Positions 8,310-14,964 of a stretch of 64,000 nt of DNA are shown here, in pieces (the stretch's first letter is position 1; every line of letters begins with the position of its first letter). The DNA comes from Sphingobacteriales bacterium (lineage in GTDB: Bacteria > Bacteroidota > Bacteroidia > UKL13-3). The position numbers were made by a program, and so were the translations under genes. Location of the stretch: the NCBI GenBank assembly GCA_021299635.1, contig JAJTFA010000005.1:62001-126000 (forward strand), read 5' to 3'. The notes below the pieces were generated by a model. The model saw only the letters and a program-made list of their open reading frames with translations, had not been told where the DNA came from and made no database searches.

Positions 8310-9701
8310 GTGAATACGCTAATATATACTACCGCACTTGGATTATTTTGCATGATGGCAGAAGTGTTTAACCTGCGCAAACTCATGATACCGTTTATCC
8401 TTGCCGGACTCACAGCCATATTTTATGCAAATATTGCCGACTGGAACCACAGTGGTGATGTGGTACTGTATGGTATTAATATGAGCCACATGGTTAAGGT
8501 TGACCATTTTTCTGTTGCTTTCAGTGGCCTCAGCATTTTGCTTGCAGCTTTTATTTTCATCCTCTCGCATGATTATTATAAAAACGAACAACACCACCTG
8601 AGCGATTATCTCTCCATATTATTATTTATACTCTGTGGTGCATTGGTATTGTTTAGTTTTAACAATATGGCCATGTTGTTTCTGGGCATTGAAATTGTTT
8701 CCATTTCACTCTATATAATGGCCGGTAGCCGCAGGTTTGATGTGCGCTCAAATGAGGCAGGCTTCAAATACTTCTTACTGGGCTCATTTGCCTCCGGATT
8801 TTTATTGCTTGGCATTGCACTCATTTACGGAACCAGCGGTAGCTTTTACATGCAGCAAATTTCGAATTATGCCATGTCGGGTAATGTTAGCCCATTATTT
8901 TATTTAGGCATGCTGCTTATGTTAATGGCAATGCTGTTTAAGGTAGCGGCTGTACCCTTCCATTTCTGGAGCCCCGATGTGTATGAGGGAGCACCTGCTT
9001 TGGTTACTGCATTAATGTCTACCTTAGTAAAAGTTGCAGTGTTTGCCGCGTTTTACAGACTTATGCTGTTTTGTTTCACTGGTACATTTGCCTATGCACA
9101 ACAAATACTGGCACTGGTTGCAGCAGCTACTATTATTCTAGGCAATGCAGTGGCATTGAGTCAGCAAAACGTAAAGCGCCTGCTGGCCTATTCAGGTATT
9201 TCTCACGCAGGTTATATGCTGCTAACACTGTTAAGCATTAATGGTGGCAACGCAGCAGCATTGTTTTTTTATGGTACCACTTACGCGTTGGCCACACTCG
9301 GTATTTTTGCACTCGCCATTCCGGTATTTGCATCTATGCGCAGCGAGCAGGTAGATGCATTTAATGGACTTGGTAAAAAACATCCGCTCATGGCAGCCAT
9401 GCTCACCATAGGCATGCTCTCGCTTGCAGGCATACCACCTTTTGCAGGTTTTTTAGGCAAGTACTATATTTTTTCAGAAGCCATTATTAGCGGGCAGGTA
9501 ACACTTACGTTTATTGCCATCATCAACTCTATAATCGGGGTGTATTATTACTTCAAAATTATTTTGGCCATGTATACCAAACCCGCTAATGAAAGTATAC
9601 CCGAACCAACGCCTGCATTTTGGCTGGTTGCAGGAGTGTGCGTAGCAGGTGGCATTATTTTAGGCATTTTCCCCAACTCACTGATTACGCTGCTGCAGTA
9701 A
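8310..9701 (+). CDS. nuoN: NADH-quinone oxidoreductase subunit N
   Basis: This 463-aa protein is the third antiporter-like subunit of complex I and the last gene of the operon. Conserved features are FLGIEIVSISLYIMAGSRR around the helix-5 glutamate and FKVAAVPFHFWSPDVYEGAP with the helix-7 lysine and broken helix. The start taken is a GTG at 8310, 11 bases after nuoM. An ATG pair lies 14-15 codons further in (MMAEVFNLRK), but using it would remove most of the first membrane helix, so GTG is preferred. The operon is followed by a weak hairpin and a long gap. Confidence 0.95.
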   Translation: MNTLIYTTALGLFCMMAEVFNLRKLMIPFILAGLTAIFYANIADWNHSGDVVLYGINMSHMVKVDHFSVAFSGLSILLAAFIFILSHDYYKNEQHHLSDYLSILLFILCGALVLFSFNNMAMLFLGIEIVSISLYIMAGSRRFDVRSNEAGFKYFLLGSFASGFLLLGIALIYGTSGSFYMQQISNYAMSGNVSPLFYLGMLLMLMAMLFKVAAVPFHFWSPDVYEGAPALVTALMSTLVKVAVFAAFYRLMLFCFTGTFAYAQQILALVAAATIILGNAVALSQQNVKRLLAYSGISHAGYMLLTLLSINGGNAAALFFYGTTYALATLGIFALAIPVFASMRSEQVDAFNGLGKKHPLMAAMLTIGMLSLAGIPPFAGFLGKYYIFSEAIISGQVTLTFIAIINSIIGVYYYFKIILAMYTKPANESIPEPTPAFWLVAGVCVAGGIILGIFPNSLITLLQ

Positions 9702-9704
9702 TAA

Positions 9705-9723
9705 TAAGGAACTACTCTCCTTA
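9705..9723 (+). terminator. Weak hairpin after nuoN, possible terminator
   Basis: TAAGGA at 9705-9710 pairs with TCCTTA at 9718-9723 across a 7-base loop, 3 bases after the nuoN stop. There is no run of T after it, so it is at best a weak or factor-assisted terminator. Confidence 0.3.
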
Positions 9724-10090
9724 ATAATAAATATTTAACAGTAGATTCTTGAACAGCTTACTAAATTGTGATTTGCTTGTGAATTAGCTAAATCATATTT
9801 AGCAATATTCATGAACTACGTTACGCTTCGTTTCAATTTGCAGGTAACCATTCTTAGATAAAAGTACATATTAGTACTTAAAAAGATTATCAAAGCACAA
9901 GCTAACTACCTATGAGTTGATGCTATTGTTGCACTTTTTAATAAATATTTTCATGCACTTTGTTATATATATTTAGGTCCTGTAAAACTTAACCTATCCC
10001 TTTCTTTCTGTAAGACATGTTTGCTAATATAGCAAGGCAAGAATGTACGTTTATAAGGGTATAATTAGCTTTAAAATATATTTATAGCGC

Positions 10091-10116
10091 TTGAAAACCA
10101 TTTATAGTTATTTTTG
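10091..10116 (+). promoter_or_regulatory. Candidate Bacteroidota promoter before the LysR-like gene
   Basis: TATTTTTG at 10109-10116 fits the Bacteroidota -7 consensus TAnnTTTG, and a TTG lies at 10091-10093. The 15-base spacer is shorter than the usual 19 or so, so the -33 assignment is uncertain. The start codon is 28 bases downstream of the -7 box, a normal leader length. Confidence 0.35.
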
Positions 10117-10143
10117 TTTAGTTTTAATTAAACAAACGCCCAC

Positions 10144-10449
10144 ATGTTAGTTACCCTACGTCAACTTCAATACGTGATAGCAGTGGCAGAAACAGGAAGT
10201 TTCTCCAAAGCGGCCGAACTTTGCCATGCCGAGCAAAGCACGATTAGCCAGCAAGTAAAAACCATGGAAGAAAAGTTGGGTGTACAAATATTCGATAGGC
10301 AATCCTTACCCATTCGCATTACCAAAGAGGGCGAAGAAATCGTATCTAAGGCCCGTTATATTATTGATAAAGTTGAGGAGTTGATTATGCCGTTTAAAGC
10401 AAAACCCAGCAAATTTGCTCCTGCTGATGAGCCTGCAAAATTAGCCTGA
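10144..10449 (+). CDS. Free-standing LysR-type winged-helix DNA-binding domain protein
   Basis: This 101-aa protein is a complete LysR-type DNA-binding domain with no sensor domain. Residues about 3-62 form the winged helix: LRQLQYVIAVAETGSFSKAA, then HAEQSTISQQVKTMEEKLGV as the recognition part, and QIFDR before the wing. Residues 63-88 would be the linker helix that pairs two LysR subunits, and the last dozen residues are a flexible proline- and alanine-rich tail. Normal LysR regulators have about 300 residues. No sensor remnant can follow, because the stop is one base from the end of the convergent MCE gene. It resembles OxyR-like N-termini in the helix-turn-helix, but that similarity is generic. 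It could act as a constitutive dimeric DNA binder. Confidence 0.85.
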   Translation: MLVTLRQLQYVIAVAETGSFSKAAELCHAEQSTISQQVKTMEEKLGVQIFDRQSLPIRITKEGEEIVSKARYIIDKVEELIMPFKAKPSKFAPADEPAKLA

Positions 10450-10450
10450 G

Positions 10451-11416
10451 CTATTTCTTTTTCTTTTCCTTGTCTTTAAAATAACCCCTCAACAAAGTGG
10501 TGGCTTTCAACGCCTCCATATTCTGATTAAAATTATCAGCCCCTATTTTTATGTGCTCAATTGATAATTTTAAATCATCGCGCATGTTGGTATCCTTTAC
10601 CAATGTCCAGAATGTTCCTTTACCATCATCTATTTGCCCTAAAATACCATCCAGCTCTTTTACTATATGTTTGGCACTTTCTGTGGTAGTCCTCAAATCA
10701 AACATGGTTTGCTGCAGGTTGGCATAAAACGAAGTATCATTTACCATAGCCCCTAGCATACCCTGGCCCGATTTTACTTTCACTGCCATGCCATTCAAGT
10801 TATTTGCCAAATACAATGCCTCATTGCTTGCCTGCTGCACGTTGCGCATCACCACATCCAATTGATCTGATAAACCTTTATCGGTAAGTAATTTCCACAG
10901 GGTGCCCCTGCTGTTGCCAATTTCATCTGTAATATTTTTTAGGTTTAGCGCTATCATAGATACATACTCATTGGTTTGGTTAAGTGTGCGCAGCATTTCA
11001 TCGGTTTCAACCGGCCTTAACGATAACAGGGTATCACCGGATTCAAGTTTTGCTGCTGCCTGACCGGTATTGATAAGGTTCACCAGTTTATTGCCCATGA
11101 GCCCATCTGTGCCTATACTTGCAATGGCATCTTTGCGTATAAACCTGCTGTATTTATCCTTAATGAGCAGCAGTACACTAACTGTTGAGTCGCTGGTGAT
11201 ATCAACAGACTTTACGGTTCCCACATCAGTTCCTGCAAAGCGCACATTGCTGCCTGAGTGCAATCCGCTAACATTATTAAACAATACCACCACTTTGAAA
11301 TTGCTGCCAAAAATGTTTTGATTGCTGCCAATTAAGTAAAGTGCCAAGCTCATTAGCACGATAGCGGTGATAATAAATAATCCCAGAAGTAAGTGTCGTG
11401 TTTGTGGTGCTGCCAT
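10451..11416 (-). CDS. mlaD: MCE-domain lipid transport protein (MlaD-like)
   Basis: This 321-aa protein has one N-terminal membrane helix (residues about 8-28), then a single MCE domain (about 37-135) with the typical NVSGLHSGSNVRFAGTDVG and GTDGLMGNKLVNL segments, followed by a long, mostly helical region likely to form a coiled-coil tube or needle. MCE proteins form hexameric rings in the periplasm that channel phospholipids for an MlaFE-type ABC transporter. The gene is the last of three on the minus strand (mlaE, mlaF, mlaD), 2 bases after mlaF. The symbol is by analogy; no mlaB or mlaC is nearby, as is common in Bacteroidota. Confidence 0.88.
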   Translation of the reverse strand: MAAPQTRHLLLGLFIITAIVLMSLALYLIGSNQNIFGSNFKVVVLFNNVSGLHSGSNVRFAGTDVGTVKSVDITSDSTVSVLLLIKDKYSRFIRKDAIASIGTDGLMGNKLVNLINTGQAAAKLESGDTLLSLRPVETDEMLRTLNQTNEYVSMIALNLKNITDEIGNSRGTLWKLLTDKGLSDQLDVVMRNVQQASNEALYLANNLNGMAVKVKSGQGMLGAMVNDTSFYANLQQTMFDLRTTTESAKHIVKELDGILGQIDDGKGTFWTLVKDTNMRDDLKLSIEHIKIGADNFNQNMEALKATTLLRGYFKDKEKKKK

Positions 11417-11418
11417 AA

Positions 11419-12159
11419 TTATTCAAAAAATGAATGTACGAGTAAATCCGGGTTCTTGCTCAGGCTATCATAACTGCCCGTTGCGTAATTGATCCCATTA
11501 ATCAGTGCCATCATTCGATTGGCTGTGATTTTTGCGCAAGACATATCGTGCGTAATAATAATAGCTGACATTTGATAGCGACCTTGCAAATCTACAATAA
11601 GCCTGCTAATCTCCCTTGATGTAACCGGATCTAAACCGGTGGTTGGCTCATCATACAATATTATTTCCGGTTTCATAATAATGGTTCGGGCAAGTGCCAC
11701 CCGCTTTTTCATTCCTCCAGAAAGTTCGGAAGGCATGAGCTTTCCTGTATATTTTAATCCTACATTATCCAAAGCCTCTTCAATGAGCTTGTTTAACTCC
11801 GCACCTTGTATTTTTTTATTTAACCTTTGCATGGCAAAACCCATATTCTCTTCAACTGTCATTGAATCATACAAGGCACTACCCTGAAATAAAAATCCAA
11901 TTTTGGTGCGCAAGGCATCTAGTTGCTTTTCTGTTAAAGCTTGTATGTTATGATTGAGCACTTCAATGCTACCACTATCATGATTTATAAGCCTTACCAG
12001 GCATTTAATCAATACAGATTTGCCGCTACCGGATTTACCAATAACCACCAGGTTTTCGCCTCTACACAATTCAAGAGAAACTTCTTGCAACACCTGATTG
12101 CTGCCAAACGATTTATGTACGTTACTCATTTTAACCAGTATTTCAGAATTGTTTATCAT
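11419..12159 (-). CDS. mlaF: ABC transporter ATP-binding protein of the MCE lipid transport system (MlaF-like)
   Basis: This is the ATPase that powers phospholipid movement with the MlaE-like permease. It has Walker A GKSGSGKSVLIK, the signature LSGGMKKRVALART, Walker B IILYDEPTTGLDP and the switch histidine in IIITHDMS. The frame is open up to 12216, but that start would overlap the permease gene by 47 bases and add an unusual basic aromatic leader. The ATG at 12159 (MINNSEILVKM), 10 bases after the permease stop, fits the family N-terminus, so I chose it (246 aa). Confidence 0.9.
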   Translation of the reverse strand: MINNSEILVKMSNVHKSFGSNQVLQEVSLELCRGENLVVIGKSGSGKSVLIKCLVRLINHDSGSIEVLNHNIQALTEKQLDALRTKIGFLFQGSALYDSMTVEENMGFAMQRLNKKIQGAELNKLIEEALDNVGLKYTGKLMPSELSGGMKKRVALARTIIMKPEIILYDEPTTGLDPVTSREISRLIVDLQGRYQMSAIIITHDMSCAKITANRMMALINGINYATGSYDSLSKNPDLLVHSFFE

Positions 12160-12169
12160 ACTTGGCCTT

Positions 12170-12943
12170 TTATATAAAACCCAATATTTGCGAAATTTGT
12201 ACAGCCAGAAGATCAATTACAAAAACCAGCAATGAAGCAATCACCACAGCACTATTTGCAGCTTGCCCCACTCCTTCTGTTCCTTTCTCGGCAGTATAGC
12301 CTTTATAGCAACCAATTAAACCAATAATAAATCCAAAGAAATAAGATTTAAGTATAGAAGGTATAAAATCGCCAAAAGCTACATTGGCAAAGACCTTTTT
12401 AAAAAATAAATCAAACGTTACTATTCCGTTTATGTTTACTGCAATCCATGATCCGGTGAGTGCAATGGCATCGCCAAAAATTACCAGCAAAGGCAGCATG
12501 AACGTGCACGCCCATACACGGGTAGAAACCAGGTAGCGCATGGGATTAACTGCAGAGACCTCCATGGCATCAATTTGCTCAGTTACCTTCATGGAACCCA
12601 GCTCAGCACCCATGCTTGAACCCACTTTACCTGCACAGATAAGCGCAGTAAGCACTGGGCCAATTTCTCGTACAATGGAAATTCCAACCATAGCCGGCAA
12701 CCAAGATTCAGCTCCAAACAATTGTAAAGTTGGCCGTGACTGCATGGTAAGCACCAATCCAATAATAAAAGCAGTAGTACCCACTAGTGGCAATGATTTG
12801 TTGCCAATATTAAAGCATTGCTTTAGCAACTCCTTCCATTCTCCAGCCGGCCAAGCACCCTTACGCAAAAAGCGAAGCAGAAAAAGAAAAATACCGGCCG
12901 CCTCAGATAAAATAAGCAAAAATGCCTTCGGGAATAAGGACAT
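12170..12943 (-). CDS. mlaE: MlaE-family permease of the MCE lipid transport system
   Basis: This 257-aa membrane protein has five or so hydrophobic segments and the family hallmark stretches TTAFIIGLVLTMQSRPTLQL, SIVREIGPVLTALICAGKVG and MGAELGSMKVTEQIDAMEV; the last is the coupling segment that touches the ATPase. It moves phospholipids at the inner membrane together with the ATPase and MCE protein encoded just downstream. It is the first gene of this minus-strand operon. Upstream lies a 137-base gap shared with the divergent DUF2911 gene. Confidence 0.92.
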   Translation of the reverse strand: MSLFPKAFLLILSEAAGIFLFLLRFLRKGAWPAGEWKELLKQCFNIGNKSLPLVGTTAFIIGLVLTMQSRPTLQLFGAESWLPAMVGISIVREIGPVLTALICAGKVGSSMGAELGSMKVTEQIDAMEVSAVNPMRYLVSTRVWACTFMLPLLVIFGDAIALTGSWIAVNINGIVTFDLFFKKVFANVAFGDFIPSILKSYFFGFIIGLIGCYKGYTAEKGTEGVGQAANSAVVIASLLVFVIDLLAVQISQILGFI

Positions 12944-13028
12944 AATCAGGTTTTATTCCGGTAAAAGTAACCCATATTAAGCCTGGTAAACATGAGCGAA
13001 ATCAGCACCTTTAAATCAAATTAAACGA

Positions 13029-13036
13029 TATATTTG
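13029..13036 (+). promoter_or_regulatory. Candidate -7 promoter box before the DUF2911 gene
   Basis: TATATTTG matches TAnnTTTG exactly and lies 44 bases before the start codon. I could not find a TTG at the expected distance upstream, so this rests on the -7 box alone. Confidence 0.3.
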
Positions 13037-13080
13037 AATGTATTTTCAACTGATTATTTGCTTATTAAACACACCATGTC

Positions 13081-13635
13081 ATGAAAAAAAAGTTTATTGT
13101 CATTTTTATTATTGTGGCCATTGCTTTGGCTGGCATCTTTGGTTACCTGCGCAGTGCTACAAGGAAACACAGCCCTGCTGATAAGGTAGTATATGAGCAA
13201 AACGATGTGAAAATTGAAATAAGCTATTGCCGACCTTATCGCAAAAACCGTATTATTTTTGGCGAAGAAAAAAATGGTGCATTGCAGCCTTATGGAAAGT
13301 ATTGGCGCGCAGGCGCAAATGAGGCCACCACATTTCAAGTAAATAAAGATATCGTTTTTAATGAGCAACCGCTTAAAGCAGGCATATACAGTCTTTATAC
13401 CATACCTGGTGAAAGTAAATGGATTATTGCACTGAATAAAGATTTTGACCGCTGGGGATTCCTGTCTCCAGACGAAGATAATGATGTACTGCGCACTGAA
13501 GTAGCAGCAAATAATCAGGCTACCGAGCAGGAGCAGTTTCTGATAGCATTCTCGCAAGCAGACAGCACGGGTAATACATTACTTAACCTGCATTGGGACC
13601 ACACATTGGTTAGTATACCAATTGGCATCAAATGA
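13081..13635 (+). CDS. DUF2911 domain protein, membrane-anchored or secreted
   Basis: This 184-aa protein starts with a lysine-rich N-terminus and one hydrophobic helix (residues about 5-22), which is either a signal anchor or an uncleaved signal peptide. The rest is a DUF2911 domain, recognised by ISYCRPYRKNRIIFGE, the segment YGKYWRAGANEATTF and LKAGIYSLYTIPGESKWIIA. The domain is abundant in Bacteroidota and has no proven function. It stands alone between the divergent mlaE gene and the thioredoxin cassette. Confidence 0.85.
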   Translation: MKKKFIVIFIIVAIALAGIFGYLRSATRKHSPADKVVYEQNDVKIEISYCRPYRKNRIIFGEEKNGALQPYGKYWRAGANEATTFQVNKDIVFNEQPLKAGIYSLYTIPGESKWIIALNKDFDRWGFLSPDEDNDVLRTEVAANNQATEQEQFLIAFSQADSTGNTLLNLHWDHTLVSIPIGIK

Positions 13636-13755
13636 GTTTCTTAAGCCTACAACGCTTTTAAGCCTCAGAAATATGAGCACTGCGCTAAGTTTCTGTGGAG
13701 ATTCTTTGGTTTTTACCACTGTTACATTTTTATACCTATGAGATATATCATAAAA

Positions 13756-13763
13756 TATATTTG
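13756..13763 (+). promoter_or_regulatory. Candidate -7 promoter box for the thioredoxin-rhodanese-OsmC cassette
   Basis: TATATTTG fits TAnnTTTG exactly and ends 29 bases before the chosen thioredoxin ATG at 13793. No convincing TTG is present at the standard distance upstream. Confidence 0.35.
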
Positions 13764-13792
13764 TATTGCTTTTAACATTTGTCAACAGAAAA

Positions 13793-14092
13793 ATGACAGC
13801 TTTCCAGGATATCATCAGTGATAAAACTCCGGTTTTGGTAGACTTCGCAGCAGAGTGGTGTCAGCCATGCAAAACAATGGCACCCATACTCAAAGAAGTT
13901 GCCGGACAATTGGGAGAGAAAATAAGAATAATAAAAGTGGATGTAGACCGCAATCAGCAAGCGGCTGCTCACTATGAAATTAGAGGTGTTCCAACATTGA
14001 TATTGTTCAGAGAAGGCAAATTATTATGGAGGCAGTCTGGAGTAATACCGGCCTCTCAGCTAATAGGTATTATCCAATCATTTATTAAGTAA
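13793..14092 (+). CDS. Thioredoxin
   Basis: This 99-aa protein is a minimal cytoplasmic thioredoxin that reduces protein disulfides. The active site is WCQPC (C23 and C26), a variant of the usual WCGPC, and the cis-proline is in RGVPTLILF. The frame is open nine codons further upstream to a TTG, but the ATG at 13793 gives the standard N-terminus and leaves room for the promoter box, so I use it. It is followed after 6 bases by a rhodanese gene and then an OsmC gene, suggesting a small thiol and sulfur stress unit. Confidence 0.93.
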   Translation: MTAFQDIISDKTPVLVDFAAEWCQPCKTMAPILKEVAGQLGEKIRIIKVDVDRNQQAAAHYEIRGVPTLILFREGKLLWRQSGVIPASQLIGIIQSFIK

Positions 14093-14098
14093 AAAAAG

Positions 14099-14425
14099 AT
14101 GTTATCATTTTTAAAAAAACTAATCGGGAACGAAAAGAAAGAGCAAATGCTTTTACAAGCAATCAGCAGAAATGCGCTAATTGTTGATGTAAGAACGGAA
14201 AATGAATTCAATGGAGGGCATATTCCGGGTTCCAAAAATATTCCGTTGAATCAAATTGTTGGCAAAGCAGGCGAATTTATTAGTTCCGGCAAGCCTGTTA
14301 TTGTATGTTGTGCAAGTGGCATGCGCAGCAGCCAGGCTGCTGCAATACTTTCTTCCAAAGGTGTTGAGATTTATAATGGCGGCTCATGGGTTAACTTGCA
14401 ACGTTTAATTCAAACAAAAAGCTAA
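14099..14425 (+). CDS. Single-domain rhodanese-like protein
   Basis: This 108-aa protein is a rhodanese-like domain that moves sulfane sulfur through a persulfide on its catalytic cysteine. Recognisable segments are LIVDVRTENEFNGGHIPGS, which carries the conserved aspartate-arginine pair and the GHI motif, and VCCASGMRSSQAA, where C71 heads the active-site loop. There is no signal peptide, so it acts in the cytoplasm. It lies 6 bases after the thioredoxin gene and 1 base before the OsmC gene. The partner thioredoxin could regenerate the persulfidated enzyme; that is inference from gene order. Confidence 0.93.
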   Translation: MLSFLKKLIGNEKKEQMLLQAISRNALIVDVRTENEFNGGHIPGSKNIPLNQIVGKAGEFISSGKPVIVCCASGMRSSQAAAILSSKGVEIYNGGSWVNLQRLIQTKS

Positions 14426-14426
14426 C

Positions 14427-14855
14427 ATGAGTACATTACACCGCACAGAGACTGTTTTTAAAGGAGGTATGGCATTCGATACGAATATTAACGGACATAC
14501 CATTAGACTTGATACGATTCCTGCAAGTGGTGGTTTAAACTCGGGGCCAAGCCCAAAACCCCTTTTGCTCTCTGCTTTGGCAGGTTGCACAGGTATGGAT
14601 ATTGTTTTCTTACTTAACAAAATGCATGTGCCCTTTGATGAATTGAGCATAGAAACCCAGGCAGTTTTATCTGATGGTCATCCGAGCGTTTACATTTCTT
14701 GCACACTCCTCTATAAGATAAAATTGGCCAATCAAAATATCAGATACCGCGAAAAAATGGAAAAGGCAGTGCAGCTATCCAAAGAGAAATACTGCGGTGT
14801 AAATGCAATGCTTACCAAAGCTTTTCCTATTTTTTTTGAAATTGTATACCTCTAA
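14427..14855 (+). CDS. OsmC-family peroxiredoxin-like protein
   Basis: This 142-aa protein belongs to the OsmC/Ohr superfamily, which reduces organic peroxides or handles thiol stress. Both family cysteines are visible: C54 in LAGCTGMDIV and C123 in KEKYCGVNAML. The segment GPSPKPLLLSALAGC is the standard helix-capping region. It looks closer to the general OsmC (YhfA-like) branch than to Ohr, but I cannot settle the subgroup by eye. It is the last gene of the thioredoxin-rhodanese cassette and is followed by a strong hairpin terminator. Confidence 0.9.
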   Translation: MSTLHRTETVFKGGMAFDTNINGHTIRLDTIPASGGLNSGPSPKPLLLSALAGCTGMDIVFLLNKMHVPFDELSIETQAVLSDGHPSVYISCTLLYKIKLANQNIRYREKMEKAVQLSKEKYCGVNAMLTKAFPIFFEIVYL

Positions 14856-14890
14856 TTTACGATATTGACTGGCAGATAATCAGTCTAAAT

Positions 14891-14920
14891 AAAAAAGCTG
14901 CTCTGGAAAGCAGCTTTTTT
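14891..14920. terminator. Bidirectional rho-independent terminator between OsmC and the metalloprotease gene
   Basis: GCTGCT at 14897-14902 pairs with AGCAGC at 14909-14914 over a 6-base loop, flanked by six A on the left and six T on the right. It therefore works in both directions, between two convergent genes. Confidence 0.85.
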
Positions 14921-14964
14921 GTTTATAGAATTAAGAGAGAAGGATTGAAAACTAAACTCCTCCT

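Larger units (their letters stand above)
9702..10143. other. AT-rich 442-base intergenic region between nuoN and the LysR-like gene
   Basis: No open frame with family character was found on either strand. The region is clearly more AT-rich than its neighbours. It holds the weak hairpin after nuoN, a perfect palindrome AAGTAC-(6)-GTACTT at 9862-9879, and near its right end a possible promoter for the regulator gene. I see no tRNA cloverleaf, riboswitch or repeat array in it. Confidence 0.6.

Noticed and set aside
9702-10143. Hidden RNA gene or origin in the AT-rich gap
   Set aside because: I saw no cloverleaf, no DnaA-box cluster and no repeat array. AT-richness alone is not evidence.
10450-10500. 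A lost LysR sensor domain downstream of the lone DNA-binding domain
   Set aside because: The stop is followed one base later by the end of a convergent MCE gene, whose coding sequence fills the space. No remnant can be there, so I treat it as a native short protein.
12160-12216. Upstream start of the MlaF-like ATPase
   Set aside because: It would overlap the permease gene by 47 bases and add residues with no family similarity. The ATG at 12159 fits.
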